Shown here in pieces: positions 24,613 to 32,914 of a stretch of 64,000 nt of DNA (position 1 is the first letter of the stretch; each line of letters starts with the position of its first letter). Source of the DNA: Spirosoma linguale DSM 74 (GTDB taxonomy: Bacteria > Bacteroidota > Bacteroidia > Cytophagales > Spirosomataceae). The position numbers and the translations under genes were made by a program. The notes under the pieces are model-generated. The model did no database searches. It saw only the letters and a list, made by a program, of their open reading frames with translations, and was not told the origin of the DNA. The stretch covers positions 6,295,001 to 6,359,000 of the forward strand of contig CP001769.1 in assembly GCA_000024525.1 (NCBI GenBank). The letters run 5' to 3'.

Positions 24613-25584
24613 TCAGCCATTCGTCAGGCGCTGGGCAAACCAAAGCGCGCGCCGTTCGGCATAGGTATGCGGGTCGCGAACCAGTTGAAAACCAACATGA
24701 CCACCCGTACGTGGGGTTTCCAGAAAAATATGGGGGTGGGCTTTAGCCAATTCTTCAGGCGAGCATTCTGCCGAAAGTAGTGGATCGTTCTGGGCATTGA
24801 GCAGAAGCGTAGGCACTGCAATATCCGGCATGAAATTAACGGCCGACGCCTGGGTGTAAAAATCGTCGGCATCGCGGTAGTTGTTCACCGGGGCTGAAAA
24901 GAATTCATCGAAATCTTTCCACTGTTTCACCTGCCGGACCTTGCTCATATCCAGCCGCCCGGGATACATCTGCGCCTTCCTGGAAATTTTAACCAGCAAT
25001 TTTTTCATGAACCGATTCCGGTAAAACCGGTTCGATGGGCGGTCGAGCAGACAGGCGCTGGCACCTAAGTCCGTTGGCGCCGAGATTGCAATGCCGCCTT
25101 TGATTGCTTTGGAAAGCTGATTTCCGTGCACTCCGAGGTATTTCAGTGTGATGTTGCCGCCCATACTGTAACCAACGAGAATAAGCTCCTGATACCGCTT
25201 TGTTTGAAGCGCATGGTCAATCACCTCACCAAAGTCTCCAATTTCGCCATGATTATACAGGCGGAAAGCCTGGTTCATTTCGCCACTGCACGACCGGCAG
25301 TTCCAGGCGAGAACATCGTAGTTGTGCTGGGCGAATAACTTGGCCGTTCCCCGAATGTATTGCCGGTTGCTGTCCCCTTCCAGGCCGTGGGTGAGTATTA
25401 CCAGCCGCTTCTGCCCCTGCTTTACCCAGTCCAGGTCAACAAAATCACCATCAGTCAGTATCAGGCGTTCGCGCTCATAGGAGATCCCGGTCACTGCGCG
25501 TGTCAGGCTGGGAATGATGGTTTGCAGATGACCATTGTACTGATAGGCGGGCGGTCCGGAATAAGGCGAATGAATGAGCGGCAT
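24613..25584 (-). CDS. YheT-family alpha/beta hydrolase
   Basis: Start moved to the ATG for MPLIHSPYSGPPAY, 14 codons inside the longest frame. The 323-residue protein has YQYNGHLQTIIPSL at the N-terminus, the oxyanion-region LTHGLEGDS, the nucleophile elbow GYSMGG, a late Asp in LNAQNDPLLS and the terminal His region TGGHVGF, making a complete Ser-Asp-His triad of the YheT/ABHD1-3 family. The natural substrate of this bacterial group is not established; short-chain esters or lipids are likely. Convergent with the CarH-like gene with zero spacing. Confidence 0.88.
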   Translation of the reverse strand: MPLIHSPYSGPPAYQYNGHLQTIIPSLTRAVTGISYERERLILTDGDFVDLDWVKQGQKRLVILTHGLEGDSNRQYIRGTAKLFAQHNYDVLAWNCRSCSGEMNQAFRLYNHGEIGDFGEVIDHALQTKRYQELILVGYSMGGNITLKYLGVHGNQLSKAIKGGIAISAPTDLGASACLLDRPSNRFYRNRFMKKLLVKISRKAQMYPGRLDMSKVRQVKQWKDFDEFFSAPVNNYRDADDFYTQASAVNFMPDIAVPTLLLNAQNDPLLSAECSPEELAKAHPHIFLETPRTGGHVGFQLVRDPHTYAERRALWFAQRLTNG

Positions 25585-25637
25585 ATTAACCAAACAACGA
25601 ATACATTTACGGTGTTGTTTCACCACATCTTATAGTT

Positions 25638-26081
25638 ATGCAGTTTGCCAAATATATATCTGTCGTTATTGCCAGCACCATAAAATTTGTGGGCGGGCCA
25701 ATCTCAGGTGCAGCACTGGGCTTAGGCTGGCTGGAAACAACAGTATGTACGGCACTGGGCATGATGATCAGCGTAGTGATCGTTACGTTTGCCGGAGCAG
25801 CTTTACAAACGCTGCTGCAACGCTACCGGAAACAGCCCCCCAAACGCTTTACCAAACGCACACGCATGGCTATACGTATCTGGAAACGCTCCGGCCTGGC
25901 GGGTATCGCCTTTCTGACGCCCCTTATTCTGACGCCAATTGGTGGTACCATTCTGGCTCTGTCGTTCGGCGTTAAACGCGGACAGGTGGTGCTGTATATG
26001 CTCGTCAGCGCCCTGGTGTGGGCCATCGTGCAAACCCTCGCTTTTTATCAGATTCCGGGCCTTAAAGGGATGTTCAACTAG
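25638..26081 (+). CDS. Small integral membrane protein, unknown function
   Basis: 147 residues with hydrophobic segments near 5-30, 36-60, 90-112 and 118-138, separated by a basic loop rich in K and R (RYRKQPPKRFTKRTR). The pattern GGPISGAALGLGW and TPLILTPIGGTILAL is reminiscent of small DedA- or Sm_multidrug_ex-like membrane proteins, but I do not recognise a specific family. Starts 53 bp from the divergent hydrolase gene, so the two may share a control region. Confidence 0.6.
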   Translation: MQFAKYISVVIASTIKFVGGPISGAALGLGWLETTVCTALGMMISVVIVTFAGAALQTLLQRYRKQPPKRFTKRTRMAIRIWKRSGLAGIAFLTPLILTPIGGTILALSFGVKRGQVVLYMLVSALVWAIVQTLAFYQIPGLKGMFN

Positions 26082-26106
26082 TAGATTAGTGCATAAGTCG
26101 AATTAG

Positions 26107-26197
26107 GTGATTAGGAGTTGTACCTATGGGCTTTAGCCCGTAATTCAGACTACTATTATATATGGGCTAAAGCCCATAGGTACAACTCCTAATCACT
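26107..26197. repeat. REP/BIME-like double palindrome (GGGCTTTAGCCC core)
   Basis: Arms 26107-26142 and 26161-26196 are reverse complements with one mismatch; each arm holds the hairpin ATGGGCTTTAGCCCGT. The outer part reads GATTAGGAGTTGTACC. Same design as the element at 14807-14906. Lies after the small membrane protein gene and before the bicupin gene. Confidence 0.9.
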
Positions 26198-26238
26198 CAA
26201 TAGACATAAATCGCTTGAATTCAGTAGCCGCCCTATTC

Positions 26239-27000
26239 ATGAAATCCTTCCTGCTCTTCTGGGTGTTTATGCTGTTTGCCCGCCAGGCCTTTCCGCAGGC
26301 TGTTTTATCAACCGTCTTTTCTTATAGTCATTCCGCTGTTTCGGTACAGACTGGTCATGAAGAACGAACCTTAGCCGAAGGTACCACCCGTGATTTCCCC
26401 CACTTCCTGATTCAGGCAATAACCCTGGAGGCCAATCAGCCCACCCAGCCTGTCCAGCAACTCGATGAAGAAGTGATCCTGCTCGTCAGATCAGGTGAAT
26501 TAACGCTGATGCTTGGCGGGAAACACAAAACTCTGGTACCCGGGAGCGTCGTTATGGTTATGCCCGGTGATGACTACCGGGTTGAAAACAAGGCTAGTCA
26601 GCCCCTAACCTATTACCTGATACGCTACACGTCCAACGAAATGCCCGATCTGGATTTATACAGGCTATTGGGCGGCTCGTTCTGGGCTGACTGGCGGGAG
26701 ATTGCTCCGACCACCAACCAACAAGGGAGTAGCCGCAAGCTATCGCCCTACCCGACCATCATGAGCGACCGTGTAGCCATGGAGTTTGTGAGTATTAATG
26801 CTGGTATGGCAGGACAGCCGGTTCACAGGCACCGGGCGGCTGAACTCCTACTCATCCTGGATCATCCGGTTCAGGTCCCTATCGACGGGGCGCAAAAGGA
26901 GGCACAGGTCGGCGACCTTATCTTTATCGAATCGGATGTAGAGCACGGCATTAATCCGGCCCGTCCGGAAGGCTGTAGCTATGTATCTGTCGTGTTTTAG
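26239..27000 (+). CDS. Exported bicupin-domain protein
   Basis: The ATG at 26239 gives a clear signal peptide (MKSFLLFWVFMLFARQAFPQ); the longer frame starts at TTG. Two cupin barrels follow, the first around residues 60-135 (EEVILLVRSGELTLMLGG, PGSVVMVMPGDD) and the second around 175-250, whose motif GQPVHRHRAAELLLIL supplies the HxH and Glu of a metal site, with a later His in DVEHGINP. The first barrel lacks the HxH pair and is probably structural. A periplasmic metal-dependent enzyme or binding protein is likely; no substrate can be named. Stands alone between a REP-like element and a convergent glycosyltransferase. Confidence 0.75.
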   Translation: MKSFLLFWVFMLFARQAFPQAVLSTVFSYSHSAVSVQTGHEERTLAEGTTRDFPHFLIQAITLEANQPTQPVQQLDEEVILLVRSGELTLMLGGKHKTLVPGSVVMVMPGDDYRVENKASQPLTYYLIRYTSNEMPDLDLYRLLGGSFWADWREIAPTTNQQGSSRKLSPYPTIMSDRVAMEFVSINAGMAGQPVHRHRAAELLLILDHPVQVPIDGAQKEAQVGDLIFIESDVEHGINPARPEGCSYVSVVF

Positions 27001-27060
27001 CGCCTAACGTTGTACAGGCTAGGAATCACTTAACCCTTTTCTGTATAAACTACGTTGTTT

Positions 27061-27092
27061 CAAACCGTCGGTCGTTACCGGCTAACGGTTTG
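27061..27092. terminator. Hairpin between convergent bicupin and glycosyltransferase genes
   Basis: CAAACCGT (27061-27068) pairs with ACGGTTTG (27085-27092), with an inner CGGT/ACCG stem. It overlaps the last codons of the minus-strand glycosyltransferase. Possible bidirectional terminator, but no clear T-tract. Confidence 0.35.
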
Positions 27093-27845
27093 TGGTACGG
27101 ATGCGGCTGTTTTTTTACGAAAGTCTCCCTGGGAGAAGTACTTCTCGATCAGGCAGTACATCAGAATGAAGAAATAGCGGCTACCCATTTCTTTAATCTT
27201 CAGCTTCGATTCGCCGTACTTCCGGTTGGTCCAGCTATTGGGAACAACATCAAAGGAATAGCCCCGGACAATGGCTTTCAGGGGCAGCTCAACCGTGAGG
27301 TTGAAATGGGGAGACAGAAATGGCTTGACACCTTCGATGGTTTCCCGTCGATAAAGTTTGAAGGCGTTTGTGGTATCGTTGTATTTGATACCCATTACCA
27401 TCCGGACAATGAAGTTGGCAATCCGGTTAATGAATTTTTTCAGGGGTGGGTAATCAATTACCTTCCCTCCTTTTATCCACCGTGAACCGAATACAGCGTC
27501 GACACCTGTATCCAGCATCTTGTTGTAGAACAGCACCAGGTCTTCGGGATCATCGGACAGATCGGCCATGAAGACAGCCACACAATCGCCCGAGAAACGC
27601 TCCAACCCATAGCGGACGGCATAACCGAACCCATTGGGACCCGGGTTGGTATAATAAACCAGCGTTGGAATTTCAGTAGCGGCTAACTGCTCCAACGTTT
27701 TCAGCGTACCATCCTTCGAATTGTCGTTTGTCACGCAGATTTCGTGAGGAATGCCGTGTTTCGCCAACGTCTGGTAGAGCGACCGAAGAGTTGGCGGCAA
27801 CGACTCTTCCTCATTATAGGCAGGTATGACAACGCTTAATTTCAT
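27075..27845 (-). CDS. Glycosyltransferase family 2 (dolichyl-phosphate mannosyltransferase-like)
   Basis: 256 residues from the ATG for MKLSVVIPAYNEEES. GT2 signatures: the nucleotide-binding VVIPAYNEE, the DNSKDGT motif, the metal-binding region FMADLSDDPED, and GSRWIKGG. The closing part (NAFKLYRRE, WTNRKYGESKLKIKEMGSRY) is typical of the DPM1-like subgroup that moves a sugar onto a polyprenyl phosphate. It is the last gene of the co-oriented 34-27 kb cluster. A TATTTTTG box (27849-27856 on the minus strand) sits three bases before the ATG, compatible with a leaderless internal transcript. Confidence 0.88.
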   Translation of the reverse strand: MKLSVVIPAYNEEESLPPTLRSLYQTLAKHGIPHEICVTNDNSKDGTLKTLEQLAATEIPTLVYYTNPGPNGFGYAVRYGLERFSGDCVAVFMADLSDDPEDLVLFYNKMLDTGVDAVFGSRWIKGGKVIDYPPLKKFINRIANFIVRMVMGIKYNDTTNAFKLYRRETIEGVKPFLSPHFNLTVELPLKAIVRGYSFDVVPNSWTNRKYGESKLKIKEMGSRYFFILMYCLIEKYFSQGDFRKKTAASVPQTVSR

Positions 27846-27848
27846 ACA

Positions 27849-27856
27849 CAAAAATA
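27849..27856 (-). promoter_or_regulatory. Candidate -7 box directly before the DPM-like gene
   Basis: TATTTTTG on the minus strand matches TAnnTTTG exactly, but is only three bases from the start codon and lacks a clear -33 TTTG. Either an internal promoter giving a leaderless mRNA or a chance match. Confidence 0.3.
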
Positions 27857-27875
27857 GAAATAACAGTTGGTAAAG

Positions 27876-28850
27876 CTAAACTTTGGGTTTCCAATGGTCG
27901 GCTACATCAGGAACGGCCTGCCGAATACGGGATAGTACATCAGGCGATAGCGACCCCAGCTCTTCAGCCCGGCGATTGGCAGCGACCTGCCGCTCGTTCC
28001 GCATACCGGGAATAACTACGCCTATAGCGTCATTAGATAAGCTGAATCGTAAGGCAGAAATTGCCATTCCACCCGGCTCCTCGTCTAAAAAAGCCAGTTT
28101 ACGCATAGACTCAAGGAGCCAGTTCCGGTCACGCTCGGGCAGATAATGCCGGTACTGATCGGCCGGAAAAACGGGGTCCTGTGTCAGGTAAGCCGGGTTC
28201 AGAAAACCGGAAGCCAGCGGTACCCGTCCAATGAAAAAATACTGACTGGCATTGGAACCAGTGAAGAGCAGATCCTCAGCCCGGCGGTCCAGCGCATTAT
28301 AAATTACTTCCAATACACTGCCAAAGCCAGCCTCCATAACGCGCCGGGCACCGTACACCGACCGGGAGCTAACCCCATACGAACGAATTTTCCCCGCCTG
28401 CACCAGATCCTCGAACGGTTTCGGGTCGTAGGCTGACCAGTCGAAGGCATCCGGTGGGCTATGCAGTAGCAGCACGTCGAGCGTATCGACACCCAGCCGA
28501 TGCAGACTGGCCTCTACGGCTTCGGTCAGATAGGCTGCGCTATAGTCCTGTATGGGTTGTCCCTCCGGCGTTTGCCGGTTACCGAATTTGGTACAGATCA
28601 GGGCGTTTGCCGCTGACTTCTGTGTAAACGCGTCATGCAGTATGGTTTCGGCCTGGCCCCGGCCATAGCTATCAGCGGTATCGAAGAAGTTTATGCCCTC
28701 ATCCAGAGCGGCATGTACGGCGCGGATGGCCTCCGCTTTGTCAACCTCACCCCAGCCCGTCGGGTTGCCGTTTACGACGTTGGGACCGCCAAACTGCCAG
28801 GTACCAAACCCCAGTCGGGATGTAAGCTGCTCGTTTATGGATACAGGCAT
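27876..28850 (-). CDS. Aldo/keto reductase
   Basis: 324 residues from the ATG giving MPVSINEQLTSRLGFG. TIM-barrel NAD(P)H oxidoreductase with the expected tetrad region: NFFDTADSYGRGQAE (Asp and Tyr), a Lys in ICTKFGNRQ, and a His in LLLHSPPD. C-terminal GVVIPGMRNERQVAANRRA contributes the cofactor phosphate site. It reduces aldehydes or sugar-type carbonyls; the substrate is unknown. Location between a GT2 and a TauD-like oxygenase suggests work on a sugar or secondary metabolite of the same cluster. Confidence 0.9.
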   Translation of the reverse strand: MPVSINEQLTSRLGFGTWQFGGPNVVNGNPTGWGEVDKAEAIRAVHAALDEGINFFDTADSYGRGQAETILHDAFTQKSAANALICTKFGNRQTPEGQPIQDYSAAYLTEAVEASLHRLGVDTLDVLLLHSPPDAFDWSAYDPKPFEDLVQAGKIRSYGVSSRSVYGARRVMEAGFGSVLEVIYNALDRRAEDLLFTGSNASQYFFIGRVPLASGFLNPAYLTQDPVFPADQYRHYLPERDRNWLLESMRKLAFLDEEPGGMAISALRFSLSNDAIGVVIPGMRNERQVAANRRAEELGSLSPDVLSRIRQAVPDVADHWKPKV

Positions 28851-28864
28851 AAGTAAGTAATGAA

Positions 28865-28924
28865 ACAGTCTGGTCGTCCTTAAGCCATCGACCGAAGTCA
28901 AGTACTTAAGGATAACCAGACTGT
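28865..28924. repeat. Inverted repeat between the aldo/keto reductase and TauD-like genes
   Basis: ACAGTCTGGTCGTCCTTAA (28865-28883) matches the reverse complement of 28906-28924 at 17 of 19 positions. It follows the TauD-like stop and precedes the reductase start, so it could terminate or attenuate transcription within the cluster. Confidence 0.55.
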
Positions 28925-29001
28925 AGGTAGTCTGAAGAAGCGCTTTTCTCTTCCGGCGATTATGGTCGACTTCCGGGAAATGTCTTATTCAGGAAATAGG
29001 A

Positions 29002-29790
29002 TCAAAAAACAGCGTCGGCGGCTGGTGTAATAATGATTTTCCCCTTGATCAGGCTGCGCTGACCCGGATATTCGGCGAAGAATGCGTTCCGGCCGTGCAA
29101 CACCCGATCATCGTGGAAGAAAACAGCTTCTCCCTTTTGCAGCTGAACCGGCAAAATAACACCGGCATTCATAATCCGCGACTCAAGGAACTGGTGGAAA
29201 CGCTCGCAGAGGTCCAGCACTTCCGGCGTGTTCTCCTCCCGCGACAGGCAGAAGTAGTTCCAGTTGGCCAGATAGCCTTCGCCATCTTTGTCAATAATTT
29301 TCCGAACTTTCCGGGCACCGCCTTTGGCGTGAACCACGTCGGTAGCCATCAGTTCTTCCAGCAAAGCCTCTTCACCATCCAGCTTCATGCACTCAACCAG
29401 GTCGGGCAGGTCGAAGAACGTGGTTGCTCCGCCAATTTTGGCCCGGGAAGCGCAATAGAAAAAGTTTACAGCCTCTTCGCCACCCAGTTCAACGTACGAA
29501 TCGTCCGTATGCATGGGCTGGCGTGTGTTGCTGGAGCGGTAACGGTCTGGAATCTGCGGGTCGTAGGTAATGTCGATCCAACGATTTCCGGTCATTTTAC
29601 CGGTAGCAAGGTCTTCGTCGGCGGCATGGATACGGCCAATTGTCTCAGATAGTTTGCTGTAAAAATCGTGTACTGGCAAATCTTCGCGAAAGCCCGACAG
29701 AAAAACCAGCTTGTTATTCTGAACGGCTTCTTTCACGTTCTGAATCGTTTCTTCCGGCGTAGTATAGACAACTTGCTGAAAAAAATTCAT
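29002..29790 (-). CDS. TauD/TfdA-type Fe(II)/2-oxoglutarate dioxygenase
   Basis: 262-residue oxygenase with the iron-binding facial triad visible as HTD (H94, D96) in QPMHTDDSYV and the distal His in RVLHGRNAF (H232), followed by Arg245 in GQRSLIKG for 2-oxoglutarate. GGATTFFDL after the first motif is typical of the family. It hydroxylates or cleaves an unknown substrate. Part of the co-oriented 34-27 kb cluster, separated from the next GT2 gene by about 75 bases. Confidence 0.85.
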   Translation of the reverse strand: MNFFQQVVYTTPEETIQNVKEAVQNNKLVFLSGFREDLPVHDFYSKLSETIGRIHAADEDLATGKMTGNRWIDITYDPQIPDRYRSSNTRQPMHTDDSYVELGGEEAVNFFYCASRAKIGGATTFFDLPDLVECMKLDGEEALLEELMATDVVHAKGGARKVRKIIDKDGEGYLANWNYFCLSREENTPEVLDLCERFHQFLESRIMNAGVILPVQLQKGEAVFFHDDRVLHGRNAFFAEYPGQRSLIKGKIIITPAADAVF

Positions 29791-29866
29791 AGCCTTTTTA
29801 GTTTCGTTATTTGTTCACAAAATAGAAAAAGTCAAACGGTTACCCAAATACGTGTAACCCAACTGA

Positions 29867-30835
29867 TCAATTATTTAGAATACGGTGCAGGCCAATGGCT
29901 ACCGTTCCGTAAGCACGCTGTAAAACAGGTGGGGTTAAATAGTCATAAATGACTGATTTCAAGTCAACCCAGTTTGGTTTTGCCAGGGTATAATAGCGAA
30001 GAGCGAGCCGTACTTTTGCGAAATAAGAATCACGAAACTGCTTGCTTCTCAGCATCATTCGATAATACCGGGCTATATTTTTCTTCAACAGGCCGTCGTA
30101 TCGGTAGTCCAGCTCGCGGTTGATATTCGAGTACATATCAATCCGGTTTTGCAGGAAAACGGCATCGTCATACTTATCAGAATAGCTGGTGCCATTGCTG
30201 TTTTTCCGATACACCGACATAAGATCGGGGATATACCCTATTTTACCCATCTTAGCCTTTAGGATCAGGCGGGGGATGTCACCGCTAACCGATTCGCTAA
30301 ACCAGGCCGGATACTCTTTGATCGAGTTTCGATACATGGTACTCGACGTGGCCATGAACCAGATTTCATCCTCTCCAATCAGATCCTCAATAGTAAAAAA
30401 CGGCTTTGTATCGGGTCCGTTGAGCACATGCGACGGGCTGCCATCTTCGTAGGTAATCAACGCATTGTGGAAGACCATCGAATAATCCGGATGGGCATCG
30501 AGCAAATCGGCCTGCTTCTGAATTTTAAGCGGGTCGGTAAAATAATCGTCGCCGTCCATCAGGGCATAATATTCGCCTTTGGCCTGCTTCAGCGTTTCCA
30601 GAAAGTTTATCCCCCCGTTCTTACCCATGTTACGCGGGTGTAAAATACCGCGTACCAGACCAGGATGCTGGCGTTCATATTCCTGAATAATTTCTCTTGT
30701 TCCATCCTTCGAGAAATCATCGCCAACCAGGATTTCAATTGGGAACGTAGTTTGTTGAGCCAGCGCGCTATCGATGGCCTGACGGATGAAATTCTGCTGA
30801 TTATAAGTAATAATCAGAACGCTTACTTTCGGCAT
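29867..30835 (-). CDS. Glycosyltransferase family 2
   Basis: 322 residues from the ATG for MPKVSVLIITYNQQ. Standard GT2 elements: ITYNQQNFIRQAIDSALAQ, the nucleotide-contacting VGDDFSKDGT, the DxD site ALMDGDDYFTDP and the acceptor-region EDEIWFMATSSTMYRN. The C-terminal 110 residues are helical. Typical of enzymes adding sugars to surface polysaccharide. Donor and acceptor unknown. Confidence 0.9.
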   Translation of the reverse strand: MPKVSVLIITYNQQNFIRQAIDSALAQQTTFPIEILVGDDFSKDGTREIIQEYERQHPGLVRGILHPRNMGKNGGINFLETLKQAKGEYYALMDGDDYFTDPLKIQKQADLLDAHPDYSMVFHNALITYEDGSPSHVLNGPDTKPFFTIEDLIGEDEIWFMATSSTMYRNSIKEYPAWFSESVSGDIPRLILKAKMGKIGYIPDLMSVYRKNSNGTSYSDKYDDAVFLQNRIDMYSNINRELDYRYDGLLKKNIARYYRMMLRSKQFRDSYFAKVRLALRYYTLAKPNWVDLKSVIYDYLTPPVLQRAYGTVAIGLHRILNN

Positions 30836-30905
30836 AAAGAACGGGGAGTCAATCAATTTTGGCAACCGCTACTGTATAGCATTTCCCAAAACCGTGAACT
30901 AAGCA

Positions 30906-31730
30906 TTAAACCGCAACTTCAGAGGAAGTGTTTTTGGCCGTTTGAATATGAGCTTTCCAGCCCTGTGGTTCATCTTTATCGGCGGGTTTTGCCCAGGGGT
31001 CATAGAAAGGCAAAATAGCTACCCAACGCCCGGCCGGATCGTCCCAGCTGAAACGGTCGGCAAAGCTCGATGGGCTAACCCAGTGCGGCAGGTCATACCG
31101 GAACAGAATGATATCGCCCATATCCTGGAAGCCTTCTGTCTCAACAATGTGGTCGTTGATAACATAGCCGGTTCCGCCCGATGTGTAGTCTTTTCCGTAT
31201 TGATTCAACGCCAGAATAGTCCCTACTTTCTGCGGGTTGAGTGGGTGCCAGTGGCGACCAAAGAAGCTGCCGCCCAGTGGGTAATGCGTTACCTGCGGAT
31301 GGAAATAAGGCTGGCCTTTACGGATACCATACTCTTCATTGTTACCGGTCAGGTCGTTCCAGAATTGCCGCATTGGGTTAAAGACGCTCAGCAGTGTTTG
31401 TTTGGTCGACTCGTCGAGGTCCAGAATGGCATCGAAGGTATGGTCGTGAAACAACTGGGGTGCCTGCTGGATTTTAGCGATGTGCAGCCGCTGTTTATGC
31501 TGGTTGTTATCGAACGTATCCGGTCCCTCAGCCAGCGGGGTTGTGTCGGCCCAGGCGCGGGTAGTGGCAATGACGCTACGGAGCGTACTTTCCGGGATAC
31601 CGGTTCTGATAATAACGATGTTTGGTTCGTTGACCAACCGCATCACCTCCTCATAAGGAATTTCAGGAACGATCCGTCCATCCTTAAATTCGGCGTCAAC
31701 TTTTATCAGGTATTTTGCAACTTCTTTCAT
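30906..31730 (-). CDS. Putative double-stranded beta-helix oxygenase
   Basis: I do not recognise the family by name. The 274-residue protein has features of a cupin-fold Fe(II)/2-oxoglutarate enzyme: FFGRHWHPLNPQ (H160, H162) as a possible metal pair, GGTGYVI as a turn, GDIILFRYDLPHWVSP with a distal His (H216), and a late Arg (R235, GRWVAILPF). The N-terminal 110 residues are helical and unique. The metal pair reads HxH and not HxD/E, so activity is not assured. Its place next to a TauD-like oxygenase and sugar genes suggests a modifying enzyme of the same pathway. Confidence 0.55.
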   Translation of the reverse strand: MKEVAKYLIKVDAEFKDGRIVPEIPYEEVMRLVNEPNIVIIRTGIPESTLRSVIATTRAWADTTPLAEGPDTFDNNQHKQRLHIAKIQQAPQLFHDHTFDAILDLDESTKQTLLSVFNPMRQFWNDLTGNNEEYGIRKGQPYFHPQVTHYPLGGSFFGRHWHPLNPQKVGTILALNQYGKDYTSGGTGYVINDHIVETEGFQDMGDIILFRYDLPHWVSPSSFADRFSWDDPAGRWVAILPFYDPWAKPADKDEPQGWKAHIQTAKNTSSEVAV

Positions 31731-31842
31731 AAAAGAAAACTTGTCAATGCGCGATTTCCGCTGCTGTTGTCAATTGTTTAATTTTTGTCACAAAGTAGGG
31801 TGGTATCCGGAGAAAATACAACGCGTCGTTTGTTGATTCTGA

Positions 31843-32790
31843 TCAACTCGCTGGCTGATTTGCGTAGCCAAATCCCGATGCACCAAACCCGTTTCCGTTA
31901 TATAACATGATCCACTGGTCCTGGTGTTTGAAAATATGGCAATAGTCCATCATGACTGAATCCCAGCCCTCTGCCGACCGTTCTATACCGGCCAACTCGT
32001 CTTTCCGCTCCCAGCTTATGCCATCTTTCGACTCGGCGTATCCAATCCGGTAGCTCCGTTCAACATCGGTGCGGTAGTTGGTTGCGTTGCGGTACGAAAA
32101 ATACATTTTATACAAATCGCCGTCTTTATACACCGTTGGCCGGCCAATGGCATCCGTAAACTCATCGTAGCCTACGCATACGTGCCCGGTACGTTTCCAG
32201 TCGATACCATCTTCCGACTCCGCGTACTTAACATCATAAAACGGTTCGGGATGCCCATTGATCACCTCAATCTTTGTGCAGGACAGATACCACATGCGCC
32301 AGCGAATAGATCCGTCAGGTTGCTCTTCCCGCATCACACACGGCTGCGCTATCCAGACCTGGTCGTATATGGACCGGTCGAGCAAAGGGCCAGTGTACTT
32401 GCGCTCAAAGGTCAAGCCACCGTCACGACTGATGGCTAACCCAATAGAAAGCCGATAGCTGGCCGTTTCGCTTTTGTTCCAGCCGGTATAATACAGCCAG
32501 ATTTCGTCGCCTACGGGCAAAAACCAGGATGGCATAGTGCCGGTTTCGTCAAACATACCAACAGCTCCTTTCTGTAAGCAGGGCTTGTCGTGTACGTACG
32601 TCACTTCCGACAGATTATCTGGATTCAGCTCAACAAACGATACGGCTGATGCACTATGCTCGTCGCGGGTAGAAAAATAAACCCGCACTTTATCCTGCAT
32701 CGGGAAACCAAAGGGAACCTGTGCGTGGGTACGGCTGAACGGTTTTGACCCATCGGGCTTATAAACCAGTCCTTTTTTTTGCCAAGTCAT
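31843..32790 (-). CDS. Five-bladed-propeller glycosidase/phosphorylase-like protein
   Basis: 315 residues with no signal peptide, so cytoplasmic. Repeated motifs LSIGLAISRDGGLTFER, YDVKYAESEDGIDWKRTG and RIGYAESKDGISWER are the blade signatures shared by GH32/43/68/130-like propellers. PSWFLPVGDEIWLYYTGW and RPTVYKDGDLYKMYFSYR resemble the substrate cleft. Catalytic acids cannot be assigned with confidence. Genes of this type often lie in surface glycan loci, as here next to a CDP-sugar epimerase. It could be a hydrolase, a phosphorylase or a non-catalytic sugar-binding protein. Confidence 0.6.
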   Translation of the reverse strand: MTWQKKGLVYKPDGSKPFSRTHAQVPFGFPMQDKVRVYFSTRDEHSASAVSFVELNPDNLSEVTYVHDKPCLQKGAVGMFDETGTMPSWFLPVGDEIWLYYTGWNKSETASYRLSIGLAISRDGGLTFERKYTGPLLDRSIYDQVWIAQPCVMREEQPDGSIRWRMWYLSCTKIEVINGHPEPFYDVKYAESEDGIDWKRTGHVCVGYDEFTDAIGRPTVYKDGDLYKMYFSYRNATNYRTDVERSYRIGYAESKDGISWERKDELAGIERSAEGWDSVMMDYCHIFKHQDQWIMLYNGNGFGASGFGYANQPAS

Positions 32791-32819
32791 TAAATTCAGA
32801 TCTTATAGTAGTTAAGCCT

Positions 32820-32903
32820 ATGTACCCACGGGTCTTTAGCCCGTGTTTTTATATTATCAACAACACGGGCTAAAGCCGAACGCGGCCAGGACCGTGGGTA
32901 CAT
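32820..32903. repeat. REP/BIME-like double palindrome with interrupted right arm
   Basis: The left arm ATGTACCCACGGGTCTTTAG (from 32820 to 32848) pairs with 32862-32903, but the right arm carries an extra stretch of about 14 bases (GAACGCGGCCAGGA) in its middle. The half-hairpin core is CTTTAGCCCGTG. It lies between the epimerase and propeller genes of the cluster. Confidence 0.75.
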
Positions 32904-32914
32904 ATCGGCTACAA

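Noticed and set aside
30942..31781. 279-codon plus-strand open frame
   Set aside because: Antisense to the double-stranded beta-helix gene; composition rich in residues expected from antisense reading.
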